The position numbers and the translations under genes were made by a program. The notes under the pieces were generated by a model. The model was not told where the DNA came from, did no database searches, and saw nothing but the letters and a program-made list of their open reading frames with translations. Positions 11,907 through 17,900 of a stretch of 18,234 nucleotides of DNA are shown in pieces (position 1 is the stretch's first letter; each line of letters starts with the position of its first letter). Where the stretch lies: positions 1-18,234 of the forward strand of contig CAMOHV010000003.1 in NCBI GenBank assembly GCA_946615275.1, in the 5' to 3' direction. This stretch comes from an uncultured Verrucomicrobiota bacterium (lineage in GTDB: Bacteria; Verrucomicrobiota; Kiritimatiellia; RFP12; UBA1067).

Positions 11907-12852
11907 ACTGATCGACATCGCCGCGAAGATCGCTGCGTGGGGCGAGTCGCACGGCATGAGCCGCGCGCAGCTCGTGCGCAACTTCACCGACCTCGGAAGC
12001 GAGAAGAGCTTCCGCGACATCTCGGCGGGGAACCTCGAGGGCTACAACGCCGAAAACCAGCTCACGAAGTACCGGGCGGTGTACGCCACGATGGAGGAGC
12101 TGGCGAACCAGGGCGGCGAGGAGCAGATCTACGACGACCTCGGCACCGTGGTGAAGATACGCAGGGCGTTCCTGGGCGTCGTCAAGGCGACGGGCACGAA
12201 CCGCGTCCTGATCGTGCAGGGCGAAAGCGGCGTGGGGAAGACCACCGCCGTGGGCCTCCTGCGCGGCAAGTACGGCACGGGGCGCATCAGCTACGTGGAG
12301 GCGAGCGACGTGTGGGCGGATTCGCCCAACGCCTTCCTGGGCGCGATCCTCAGGGCGCTCGGCGTCACGGAGCTGCCGGCGGGGCGCGTGCAGAGGCTGG
12401 AGGAGGTGCAGGCGCGGCTTGCGATCTCGCGGCGGTGCCTCGTGATCGACGAGGCGCACCACCTCGGGCCGCACTGCCTCAACACGGTGAAGACCCTCGT
12501 GAACACGACGCCGGGGGAGTTCATCCTGGTGGCGATCCCGACCCTGTGGAACAAGCTGCAGGCGCACGCCTACCAGGAGGCCAAGCAGATCGCGACGAAT
12601 CGGCTCTCGGAGCGCGTGAAGCTCACGCTCGACGAGGCGGACATCCGGACATACCTCTCGAAGAGGTTTGCGCCGGCTGAAGCCGGCCGCTCCGATATTG
12701 CTGCGGCGCTGAAGGTGGCGGCGAAGATCATCCGCCCCAACGCGCTGCTGGCGGGCAACTACGCCTTCGTGCGCGACGTGGCGCGCGAGATGGCGACGCT
12801 CGACGCGGATGCGGTGAGCCGGGCCGTGACGGCGGTGACGGGGAGAAGGTAG
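11884..12852 (+). CDS. MuB-like AAA+ ATPase (transposition target-selection protein)
   Basis: 322 aa. N-terminal HTH-like region (about 8-60, MSRAQLVRNFTDLGSEKSF as its core), as in MuB, then an AAA+ domain: Walker A GESGVGKTT (113-121), Walker B CLVIDEAHH (185-193) and a sensor-like VAIPTLW. MuB-type proteins form ATP-dependent filaments on target DNA, activate MuA and give target immunity. AAGGAG lies 8 nt before the ATG at 11884. A REP-like copy (12672-12699) is read in frame as APAEAGRSDI between the AAA+ core and the C-terminal domain. The gene ends in TAG at 12852, followed by a repeat-bearing leader for the next gene. Confidence 0.9.
   Translation: MKNQADNELIDIAAKIAAWGESHGMSRAQLVRNFTDLGSEKSFRDISAGNLEGYNAENQLTKYRAVYATMEELANQGGEEQIYDDLGTVVKIRRAFLGVVKATGTNRVLIVQGESGVGKTTAVGLLRGKYGTGRISYVEASDVWADSPNAFLGAILRALGVTELPAGRVQRLEEVQARLAISRRCLVIDEAHHLGPHCLNTVKTLVNTTPGEFILVAIPTLWNKLQAHAYQEAKQIATNRLSERVKLTLDEADIRTYLSKRFAPAEAGRSDIAAALKVAAKIIRPNALLAGNYAFVRDVAREMATLDADAVSRAVTAVTGRR
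12672..12699 (+). repeat. REP-like hairpin, copy A8
   Basis: GCCGGC-TGAA-GCCGGC plus tail CGCTCCGATATT. Both arms differ from copies A1/A7 by complementary changes, so the hairpin is kept while its sequence moves. Confidence 0.85.
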
Positions 12853-12854
12853 GC

Positions 12855-12877
12855 AACAACAAGCGTACAACAGCAAG
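12855..12877 (+). repeat. 23-nt element, copy B7
   Basis: Starts 3 nt after the MuB-like stop and ends 11 nt before the ATG at 12889. The bases CAAGGAG at its 3' border are the Shine-Dalgarno of the DUF3164 gene. Intergenic, untranslated copy. Confidence 0.85.
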
Positions 12878-12888
12878 GAGAAACGAAA

Positions 12889-13566
12889 ATGGCAAAGACG
12901 ATAACGACGATGCGCGACTCGAACGGGAACGACATCCCGCTCAAGTACGTGAGCAAGTACGACAAGGCGAAGGACAAGGCCGTGCGCAAGGTGCTGGCCC
13001 GGTTCCTGAAGGCGCGGGAGCTGCTGGAGGGCGTGGTCGCCGAGACCATCGCCGAGCTGGACGCCCTCGCGAAGACGAAGGAGAGCGTGGGCGAGAAGGG
13101 AAACTTCTCGGCGCGGAGCTTCGACGGATTGATCCAGGTATCGATCCGGCAGCAGTACAACATCTTCCTCGACGAGCGCGTGGTGAAGGCGCGCGAGCTG
13201 ATGCTCGGCTACGTGGAGAAGGTGCTGGCGAAGGTGGGCGGCAACGACGCGCAGGCGCTCAGGCTCATCGTGGCGGAGGCGTTCAAGGCGAACGCGCAGG
13301 GCTTCCTCTCGACGGGGAAGATCATGTCGCTGCTCCGGATGGAGATCGACAACGCCGACTGGCGCGAGGCGAAGAGGATCCTGCAGGATTCGATCAAGCC
13401 GCAGAAGGGAAAGCGGTATCTAGTGTGCGAGCGGCGCGCGAGCACGCAGGCGGAGTTCCGCCCGGTGCGGCTGGACATCGCGGATTGCTGGCCGGAGGGG
13501 GCGGCTGAAGCCGCCCGCTCCGATGTTGAAGCAGCAGGGAAAGGAGGTGAGGAAGATGCCGGTTAA
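12889..13566 (+). CDS. DUF3164 early protein
   Basis: 225 aa. The N-terminus MAKTITTMRDSNGNDIPLKY, then a long helical region and SFDGLIQVSIRQQYNIFLDE, matches DUF3164, a regular gene of the Mu-like early operon between B and gemA. Its biochemical role is unknown; a DNA-replication or host-takeover function is assumed from position. The C-terminus (after about residue 203) is repeat-derived: a REP-like copy gives GAAEAARSDV, then Gly/Glu-rich residues. It overlaps the next ORF by 11 bp. Confidence 0.8.
   Translation: MAKTITTMRDSNGNDIPLKYVSKYDKAKDKAVRKVLARFLKARELLEGVVAETIAELDALAKTKESVGEKGNFSARSFDGLIQVSIRQQYNIFLDERVVKARELMLGYVEKVLAKVGGNDAQALRLIVAEAFKANAQGFLSTGKIMSLLRMEIDNADWREAKRILQDSIKPQKGKRYLVCERRASTQAEFRPVRLDIADCWPEGAAEAARSDVEAAGKGGEEDAG
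13499..13527 (+). repeat. REP-like hairpin, copy A9
   Basis: GGGCGGC-TGAA-GCCGCCC (7-bp stem) plus tail GCTCCGATGTT, at the 3' end of the DUF3164 gene. Confidence 0.85.
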
Positions 13567-13666
13567 GTGGACAAGGCCGAAGAAGGCGGCGGACAGCAAG
13601 CGTACGACAGCAAGTGCGCCGAAGCCCGGGAAGCCGAAGGGCAAGGGCAAGAAGGAGGCCAAGTGA
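13556..13666 (+). CDS. Small Lys-rich protein, unknown
   Basis: 36 aa. AAGGAGGTGA, essentially a perfect anti-16S match, lies just before the ATG at 13556, which makes translation likely despite the length. The sequence is MPVKWTRPKKAA, then the repeat-coded DSKRTTAS, then a KPGKPKGKGKKEAK tail: a highly basic, probably unstructured peptide that could bind nucleic acid. About a fifth of it is the 23-nt element. The TGA overlaps the next ATG by one base. Confidence 0.5.
   Translation: MPVKWTRPKKAADSKRTTASAPKPGKPKGKGKKEAK
13592..13614 (+). repeat. 23-nt element, copy B8
   Basis: In the middle of the 36-aa basic ORF, read as DSKRTTAS. Confidence 0.85.
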
Positions 13667-14316
13667 TGGCGGACGCCATTGACAAGGCCGTGCGCGCGCA
13701 GGGCGGGGCCGTGGTCAAGCCACACCAGGTGAAGGCCATGATCCTCGCCGCGCGCCGCGCATACAAGGTGCAGGCCGACGCCGGCCTCGTCGATGACGGG
13801 GTCGGTTTCGACGCCTGGCGGCGGGCGACGCTCCACGATGTGGTGGGCGCCGCCGCGCCGGATTCATTCCGAACGGTCACGCAGCGCGACTACGCGGCGG
13901 TGATCGCCTACTTCATGGAGCTGGCGGGTGATCGCGCGCCGACGGGATGCAACAGCAAGCGTACAACAGCAAGCGACGAGGAGCGGCGGGCGCTGTGGGC
14001 GCTGGGGATCGTGGAGGGAGAAGTGGCGGATGCCTTCGGGGGGCGCGAGGGGGCGCGGCGGTACGCCGACGCGCTCTTCCTGAAGATCCACAAGACAGAC
14101 CGATTCGCCGCCACGGCGAAGCAGGTGTGGGCGGTGATAATCACGATGAGGAAGCGGGCAAACAGCAAGCGTACGACAGCAAGGCTGGAAGCGGGCGCAG
14201 AGGCACACCACACCAGACGCGCAAAAACGGCCCTAGGAGCGCGCGGAGCGGCGGACGCCCCCTTGCCGCCCCCGGCCCCTTCCGAGCGTTTTCCCGCGTT
14301 TTCCCGCGGCTTGTAG
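13666..14316 (+). CDS. GemA-like regulator (DUF1018-like)
   Basis: 216 aa from the ATG at 13666. The N-terminal part (VKPHQVKAMILAARRAYKVQ, then FDAWRRATLHDVVG and SFRTVTQRDYAAVIAYFMEL) follows the DUF1018/GemA pattern of two helical blocks around an Arg-rich turn. Mu GemA modulates host gene expression and DNA topology; the assignment rests on this pattern and on position after DUF3164. The two halves are separated by a 23-nt repeat (NSKRTTAS, residues 96-103). A second copy (NSKRTTAR, 166-173) marks the start of a low-complexity Ala/Pro-rich tail that includes a duplicated cgttttccc unit (about 14289-14307). The tail is likely an extension caused by repeat gain. Confidence 0.6.
   Translation: MADAIDKAVRAQGGAVVKPHQVKAMILAARRAYKVQADAGLVDDGVGFDAWRRATLHDVVGAAAPDSFRTVTQRDYAAVIAYFMELAGDRAPTGCNSKRTTASDEERRALWALGIVEGEVADAFGGREGARRYADALFLKIHKTDRFAATAKQVWAVIITMRKRANSKRTTARLEAGAEAHHTRRAKTALGARGAADAPLPPPAPSERFPAFSRGL
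13951..13973 (+). repeat. 23-nt element, copy B9
   Basis: Read as NSKRTTAS in the interdomain region of the GemA-like protein. Confidence 0.85.
14161..14183 (+). repeat. 23-nt element, copy B10
   Basis: Read as NSKRTTAR at the start of the GemA-like low-complexity tail; second copy in the same gene. Confidence 0.85.
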
Positions 14317-14340
14317 GCGATTCCACGGGGAAAGAGCACG

Positions 14341-14853
14341 ATGACAGGCGCGAAACCAGTGCAGATGGAGCTTTTCGAGGGCTTGGAGGGGCGGATTCCG
14401 CCTCCTCTGCCCGTGGAGCCGGAACCGGCCATGGTGCGCGTGGCGCCGGGTCGGCACGCCTGGGTGCCGAAGGACGCGGCTACGCCGCCCGACGAGTATG
14501 TGATGTGCCGGTGGTCGAAGCAGCCGGACGGCACCTACGCGCCGGTGCCGGTTGCGGGGCGGTACGTGCGGCTCGACTCCAGGACGGCCACGCTTCTCGG
14601 CTTCCCGGCGCGCGTCGACGCGGACGGCAACGAGCGCTGCCGCTACGACACGATCCTCAGGCTGGGCCGCGCCGGGTTCGTGGACGTGGTGCGCGTTGCG
14701 CCGAACACAATCCTCCTGGATCTCGACAGCTGGTACCGCCACCTGGCGGACTGCATGGACGATCCGGACAGATGGACCGAGGGCGGCGAGGACCGCGAGA
14801 CCTACCTGAAGGCGAACGACCTGGGCGGATGGAAGCGATTCTCGGATTTATGA
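14341..14853 (+). CDS. Unknown 170-aa phage protein
   Basis: 170 aa. N-terminus Pro-rich (GRIPPPLPVEPEPAMVRVAP). The middle has YVMCRWSKQPDGTYAPVPVA and RYVRLDSRTATLLGFPARVDADGNERC-type strands, and the end is acidic (DDPDRWTEGGEDRETY). The part from about residue 75 (a R-x-x-T-x-x-LLGF helix, then a basic LRLGRAGFVDVVRV) could be a small DNA-binding domain, but no family is recognised. It lies between the early GemA-like gene and the late MuF gene, where Mu carries the middle-gene activator Mor, so a transcription role is possible from position only. GGGGAAAGAG precedes the ATG. Confidence 0.6.
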   Translation: MTGAKPVQMELFEGLEGRIPPPLPVEPEPAMVRVAPGRHAWVPKDAATPPDEYVMCRWSKQPDGTYAPVPVAGRYVRLDSRTATLLGFPARVDADGNERCRYDTILRLGRAGFVDVVRVAPNTILLDLDSWYRHLADCMDDPDRWTEGGEDRETYLKANDLGGWKRFSDL

Positions 14854-14859
14854 TATAAT
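14851..14859 (+). promoter_or_regulatory. Perfect extended -10 before the MuF gene
   Basis: TGATATAAT is a full TGnTATAAT match, 11 nt before the ATG at 14871, and partly overlaps the stop of the upstream gene. AGGAG lies between. No TTGACA-like -35 is evident, which suits an activator-dependent or extended -10 promoter. Candidate start of the head operon. Confidence 0.6.
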
Positions 14860-14870
14860 AGGAGCCAAAC

Positions 14871-16079
14871 ATGACAGCAAACCTTACCATAGAGACCTTC
14901 CCGAACGAGGCTGCCGCGGACTACATCCGCGGCAAGGCCGTTGCGGATCCCACGCACTTCGGAGATCTTCCCGACCAGCTGAAGCAGCGCGCGTTCACGG
15001 TGGCCGGCATCGAGCAGCTGGACGCGCTGCAGCGCATCCGCGACGCGGTGGCGAAGCTTCCGGAGGGCGCGAGCTGGGACGAGGCGAAGAAGGAGATCGC
15101 CGCCGCGATATCGCCGTATGTGGGCGTGGACGACGACAGCAAGCGTACGACAGCAAGCAGGGCGCGCGCGGAGTTTCTGCTGCGGACGCACGGCTTCCAG
15201 GCGTATGCGGTTGCGCGGCACCAGCAGCAGATGTCGGTGGCGCGGGACTTCCCCTACTGGAAGTACGAGACCGTGGGCGACAGCCGCGTGCGGCCCGGCC
15301 ACGCCGCGTTGGACGGCAAGGTGCTGAGGGCCGATGACGACTGGTGGAAGACCCACTACCCGCCGTGGGACTGGGGATGCCGGTGCATCGTGGTGGCGAT
15401 CGACGAGGACGACGCGGAGGAACTCGGCATCACGGACTCCGAAGAGATGCCCATGCCGGAACGGAGCGGCAGCTTCACGTTTGATCCGACGAACGTGGCA
15501 ATCGACATGGACGCGCTGCATAAGGGCTACGACGAACCCGACTGGAAGCTCTTTACTGCGAAGTGCCGCCAGGAGACGGTGCAGGCGAACGGGCGCGAGC
15601 CCGAGACGATGTGGGAGTTGATGCTCGACGGGAAGATGCAGAAGATGGGGCGGGCTGAAGCCCGCCGCTCCGATACAGACGGCAAGGAACGGTCGGTGGT
15701 ATTCGACTTCATGACAGGCAAGAATCTGAAGGAGAATGTCGGTACCGACATTGAAGTGGAGACGATAATCCCCAAAGGTGTGACAGGCGGAACATTGCAC
15801 ACGCATACGAATGGCGACACGACGCCTTCTCCGCTTGACCTTTATACGGGCTTCGGAGAAGATGGCGACTTCGATAGCCGCAGCAGGGTGGAATACATAG
15901 CCGCCGGAAAGAAGCTGCGTCGCTGGCAGTGGCTCAAGATTATGGAACCAGATGACGCAAAACAACTTGACAGTTTCGTGGCGGCATACAAAGACGGTAC
16001 GGTCAACTTTGCCGCTTGGTTGCGATTCCTTGATAATTTAGTCAAGAGCGGATCAATAAAGATGGAGGAGTTGTCATGA
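14871..16079 (+). CDS. MuF-like head protein (Mu gp30) with C-terminal JAMM metalloprotease-like domain
   Basis: 402 aa. The MuF core (about 100-180) shows FQAYAVARHQQQM, GDSRVRPGHAALDGKV and WWKTHYPPWDWGCRCIV, the typical 'R-x-x-H-x-x-L-D-G ... PP-x-x-W-x-C-R-C' pattern. This minor head protein is carried in the capsid and is often a platform for fused toxins or enzymes. After a REP-like joint (GRAEARRSDT, 260-269), the C-terminal domain has GGTLHTHTNGDTTPSPLDLY: H310-T-H312-x7-S320-x-x-D323, an exact JAMM/JAB zinc motif. E273 in KERSVVFDF is a candidate upstream catalytic Glu. JAMM enzymes cleave peptide or isopeptide bonds. Sequence after about 15700 is clearly AT-richer. A 23-nt repeat (residues 89-96) is read near the N-terminus. 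A small coupled ORF follows. Confidence 0.85.
   Translation: MTANLTIETFPNEAAADYIRGKAVADPTHFGDLPDQLKQRAFTVAGIEQLDALQRIRDAVAKLPEGASWDEAKKEIAAAISPYVGVDDDSKRTTASRARAEFLLRTHGFQAYAVARHQQQMSVARDFPYWKYETVGDSRVRPGHAALDGKVLRADDDWWKTHYPPWDWGCRCIVVAIDEDDAEELGITDSEEMPMPERSGSFTFDPTNVAIDMDALHKGYDEPDWKLFTAKCRQETVQANGREPETMWELMLDGKMQKMGRAEARRSDTDGKERSVVFDFMTGKNLKENVGTDIEVETIIPKGVTGGTLHTHTNGDTTPSPLDLYTGFGEDGDFDSRSRVEYIAAGKKLRRWQWLKIMEPDDAKQLDSFVAAYKDGTVNFAAWLRFLDNLVKSGSIKMEELS
15135..15157 (+). repeat. 23-nt element, copy B11
   Basis: Read as DSKRTTAS in the MuF protein, between the N-terminal helical domain and the MuF core. Confidence 0.85.
15649..15675 (+). repeat. REP-like hairpin, copy A10, at the MuF/JAMM joint
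   Basis: GGCGGGC-TGAA-GCCCGCC (7-bp stem) plus tail GCTCCGATA. Marks the border between the GC-rich MuF part and the AT-richer C-terminal domain. Confidence 0.85.
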
Positions 16080-16273
16080 CGCATGAAGAAGCCATAGAAG
16101 AGGCCGACCGGCTGTACAACATGATGAAGAACAGGAAGGCGACGGATCCATGGCATAAAGCCGTGAATGGCCGTATCAGCGATCTTTTCAGCTACGTGGT
16201 CTGCTCGAACTGCCGCGACAAGGATCCTGGCCCGTGGGAGATACCGCCAATCCCGGAGGGCGTTGAGCCATGA
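16076..16273 (+). CDS. Small acidic protein after MuF-JAMM, candidate immunity/partner
   Basis: 65 aa: a charged helical start (MTHEEAIEEADRLYNMMKNR), a Trp-containing middle (DPWHKAVNGRISDLFSYVVC) and a Cys pair (CSNC) with a Pro-rich end. ATGA overlap with the MuF gene and again with the gpG-like gene. Position directly after a toxin-like C-terminal domain, tight coupling and matching AT-richer composition suggest it is an immunity or chaperone partner of that domain. No family recognised. Confidence 0.6.
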   Translation: MTHEEAIEEADRLYNMMKNRKATDPWHKAVNGRISDLFSYVVCSNCRDKDPGPWEIPPIPEGVEP

Positions 16274-16716
16274 TCGAGGTCGAGGTCAAGGTTGACACGT
16301 CGAAGTTCGACCGGGCGATGGCGGACTTCCCCGTGCGGATCGCGATGGCGCAGTCTCGCGCGCTCTGGTACATCGGCCAGGCGGTGGCGTCACGGGCGAC
16401 GCAGGCGTTCCGCACCTCGTCGTTCCGCCCTTCTCCATGGCCCCCGCGCAAGGACAAGGCCAAGCACCCTCTCCTGATCCGGAGCGGGAACCTGAGGCAG
16501 TCGATCACGTGGAGGTTCAATGGCGACGACACCGTTGTCGTGGGAAGCCCGGCGAAATACGCGCGCTACCACCAGTTCGGCACGAAGAGGATGCCGGCGC
16601 GCCCGTTCTTCCCGTTCGACGAGCAGGGGAGGCTCACGGCCGGCATGAAGAGCAAGATCGACAAGAACGTCGCGCGGATATTCAAGGAGGAGATGGGGAA
16701 GCTGGGTAGGGGCTAA
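16270..16716 (+). CDS. Mu gpG-like virion morphogenesis protein
   Basis: 148 aa. Phage virion morphogenesis (tail completion) family: N-terminal strand-helix, SGNLRQSITW, VVVGSPAKYARYHQFGTKRMPARPFFPFD in two blocks (about residues 93-118, with the diagnostic Y-H-Q-F-G-T and P-A-R-P-F), then a C-terminal helix. It acts in head maturation or tail attachment. Follows MuF as gpG follows gp30 in Mu. The stop TAA (16714-16716) lies in the loop of a degenerate REP-like copy. Confidence 0.85.
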   Translation: MIEVEVKVDTSKFDRAMADFPVRIAMAQSRALWYIGQAVASRATQAFRTSSFRPSPWPPRKDKAKHPLLIRSGNLRQSITWRFNGDDTVVVGSPAKYARYHQFGTKRMPARPFFPFDEQGRLTAGMKSKIDKNVARIFKEEMGKLGRG

Positions 16717-16734
16717 AGCCGACCGCTCCGATAT
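16707..16734 (+). repeat. REP-like hairpin, copy A11 (decayed), supplies a stop codon
   Basis: Stem reduced to GGC/GCC with loop TAAA in place of TGAA; tail CGCTCCGATAT is intact. TAA in the changed loop is the stop of the gpG-like gene. Confidence 0.7.
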
Positions 16735-16763
16735 AAATACATTCTTTTCCAACGCCGCACCGT

Positions 16764-16794
16764 CCGCACGGGTGAATGCCCGCGCGGCTTTTTT
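16764..16794 (+). terminator. Rho-independent terminator
   Basis: CCGCACGGG (16764-16772) pairs with CCCGCGCGG (16779-16787), 8 of 9 positions, loop TGAATG, followed by C and six T. It ends the MuF-gpG transcript and lies directly before the next promoter. Confidence 0.8.
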
Positions 16795-16795
16795 A

Positions 16796-16804
16796 TGCGA
16801 TAAT
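16796..16804 (+). promoter_or_regulatory. Extended -10 promoter for protease/scaffold operon
   Basis: TGCGATAAT, 10 nt before the ATG at 16815 and two bases after the terminator T-run. Same nonamer, spacing and ATGGGCAAG as at 4050. Predicts a near-leaderless mRNA. Confidence 0.58.
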
Positions 16805-16814
16805 TCGCGGCGTC

Positions 16815-17858
16815 ATGGGCAAGCCAGATAAAATCATACTTCTTCGCACAACCGGCGTCGCCGTGAGCCTCTCGGCGGACGCGGCGAAGCTGCCGCGCCG
16901 GATCAAGGTGCTGAACTGGGGCGACAACCCGAACTGCCACGGGAAGCGCGTGAACGTGGGGCCGCTCTTCGTGAAGTGCCTGAACGCCGACACCTATCCC
17001 TACCGCAAGGTGGCGCTCGACTTCGAGCACAACACCTTCCCCGGCACTGCGGCGTACAAGGAATCGCAGGAGCCGCGCCCTGTCGCGGGCTTCGGCACGA
17101 TCGAGGCCGTCGAGGGAGCCGGCGTCTATATCACGATGTCGAGCTGGACTCCGGATGGCGAGAAGATGGCGGCGAACTACGCCGACGTCTCTGCCGGGGC
17201 CGTGACAGACAAGGACGGGAACCTCGTGGCCGTGGCGAGCGTGGCGCTCTGCCGAGCCGGGGCCGTCGACGGGATGGATTTCGTGGAGGCGCCGCTGAGT
17301 GGCGGCGTCTCTTCCGCGCTTAGCGGAATCATCAACAACAACCAGAACGCGTACGCCAACAGCAAGCGTACGACAGCAAGCAAAGGAAACGCAATGGACT
17401 ACAAGGCATTGCTATTGAAGCTGCTGGGGCTTGGCGAGGACGCCACGGACGAGGCCATTCAGGCCGCGCTCGAGGCGGCCGGCAAGAAGCCCACGCAGGA
17501 GGAACAGGACGCGGCGCTCTCCGCCGCCGTGAAGGCAGCGGTCGCGGAGGCCGTGAAGCCGATCGAGGAGAAGGTGGCGGTGCTTTCCGCCGCAGCCGTC
17601 GCCCACGAGAAGGCCGACCTCATCGCGGAGGCCGCGCGCGAGGGCAAGGTGATCGCGCTTGGCGCCGACGCCATCGGGAAGATCACGGTCGAGGACCTGA
17701 AGGCCACGATCGCGAAGACGCCCGTGACGGTGCCGCTTAACGCGAAGACACCGAGCGGGCTGAAGCCCGACGCCCCGATAGACGAGGTGCCCGAGGAGCT
17801 GCGCCAGATCGCGCTCAACTGCGGGGTGTCGCCTGACATCTTCAAGGCGGGGAAGTGA
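16815..17858 (+). CDS. Mu I-like head maturation protease with C-terminal scaffold
   Basis: 347 aa. The N-terminal half matches Mu protease I-type proteins: VLNWGDNPNCHGKRVNVG, KVALDFEHNTFPGT (a conserved DFEHN), VAGFGTIEAVEGAGVYI, and a strand-rich end. The protease cleaves the scaffold and its own tail during procapsid maturation. The second half (from Met194) is Ala/Glu-rich helical scaffold (AALEAAGKKPTQEEQDAAL), ending in a small EELRQIALNCGVSPDIF motif typical of this family. The ATG at 16815 is chosen for its promoter spacing; no Shine-Dalgarno is seen. A 23-nt repeat lies exactly at the protease/scaffold joint, and a REP-like copy near the C-terminus (SGLKPDAPID). Confidence 0.85.
   Translation: MGKPDKIILLRTTGVAVSLSADAAKLPRRIKVLNWGDNPNCHGKRVNVGPLFVKCLNADTYPYRKVALDFEHNTFPGTAAYKESQEPRPVAGFGTIEAVEGAGVYITMSSWTPDGEKMAANYADVSAGAVTDKDGNLVAVASVALCRAGAVDGMDFVEAPLSGGVSSALSGIINNNQNAYANSKRTTASKGNAMDYKALLLKLLGLGEDATDEAIQAALEAAGKKPTQEEQDAALSAAVKAAVAEAVKPIEEKVAVLSAAAVAHEKADLIAEAAREGKVIALGADAIGKITVEDLKATIAKTPVTVPLNAKTPSGLKPDAPIDEVPEELRQIALNCGVSPDIFKAGK
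17358..17380 (+). repeat. 23-nt element, copy B12, at protease/scaffold joint
   Basis: Read as NSKRTTAS and followed by AAAGGA and an in-frame ATG 13 nt after its end. Confidence 0.85.
17394..17858 (+). CDS. Internal in-frame scaffold protein (Mu Z-like)
   Basis: 154 aa from Met at 17394, in frame with the protease gene. AAAGGA lies 6 nt before this ATG, and the product (MDYKALLLKLLGLGEDATDE, then Ala-rich coiled coil) is just the scaffold domain. Mu makes its scaffold this way from within I. Internal initiation here is inferred from the RBS and precedent. Confidence 0.6.
   Translation: MDYKALLLKLLGLGEDATDEAIQAALEAAGKKPTQEEQDAALSAAVKAAVAEAVKPIEEKVAVLSAAAVAHEKADLIAEAAREGKVIALGADAIGKITVEDLKATIAKTPVTVPLNAKTPSGLKPDAPIDEVPEELRQIALNCGVSPDIFKAGK
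17755..17780 (+). repeat. REP-like hairpin, copy A12
   Basis: GCGGGC-TGAA-GCCCGA, tail CGCCCCGATA. Read as SGLKPDAPI; the CCCC-type tail copies on the plus strand (A6, A12) share this frame, unlike the CTCC type. Confidence 0.75.
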
Positions 17859-17879
17859 CAACAAGCGTACAACAGCAAG
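17857..17879 (+). repeat. 23-nt element, copy B13
   Basis: Begins inside the TGA of the protease/scaffold gene and ends 21 nt before the ATG at 17901, with AAGGAAAG, then AAGGGAAG, in the leader. Confidence 0.8.
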
Positions 17880-17900
17880 GAAAGCAAGGGAAGTAAAACC

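Noticed and set aside
8527..17879. CRISPR array
   Set aside because: The 23-nt copies are spaced irregularly from about 0.15 to 4 kb and lie in genes; no uniform spacers or cas genes.
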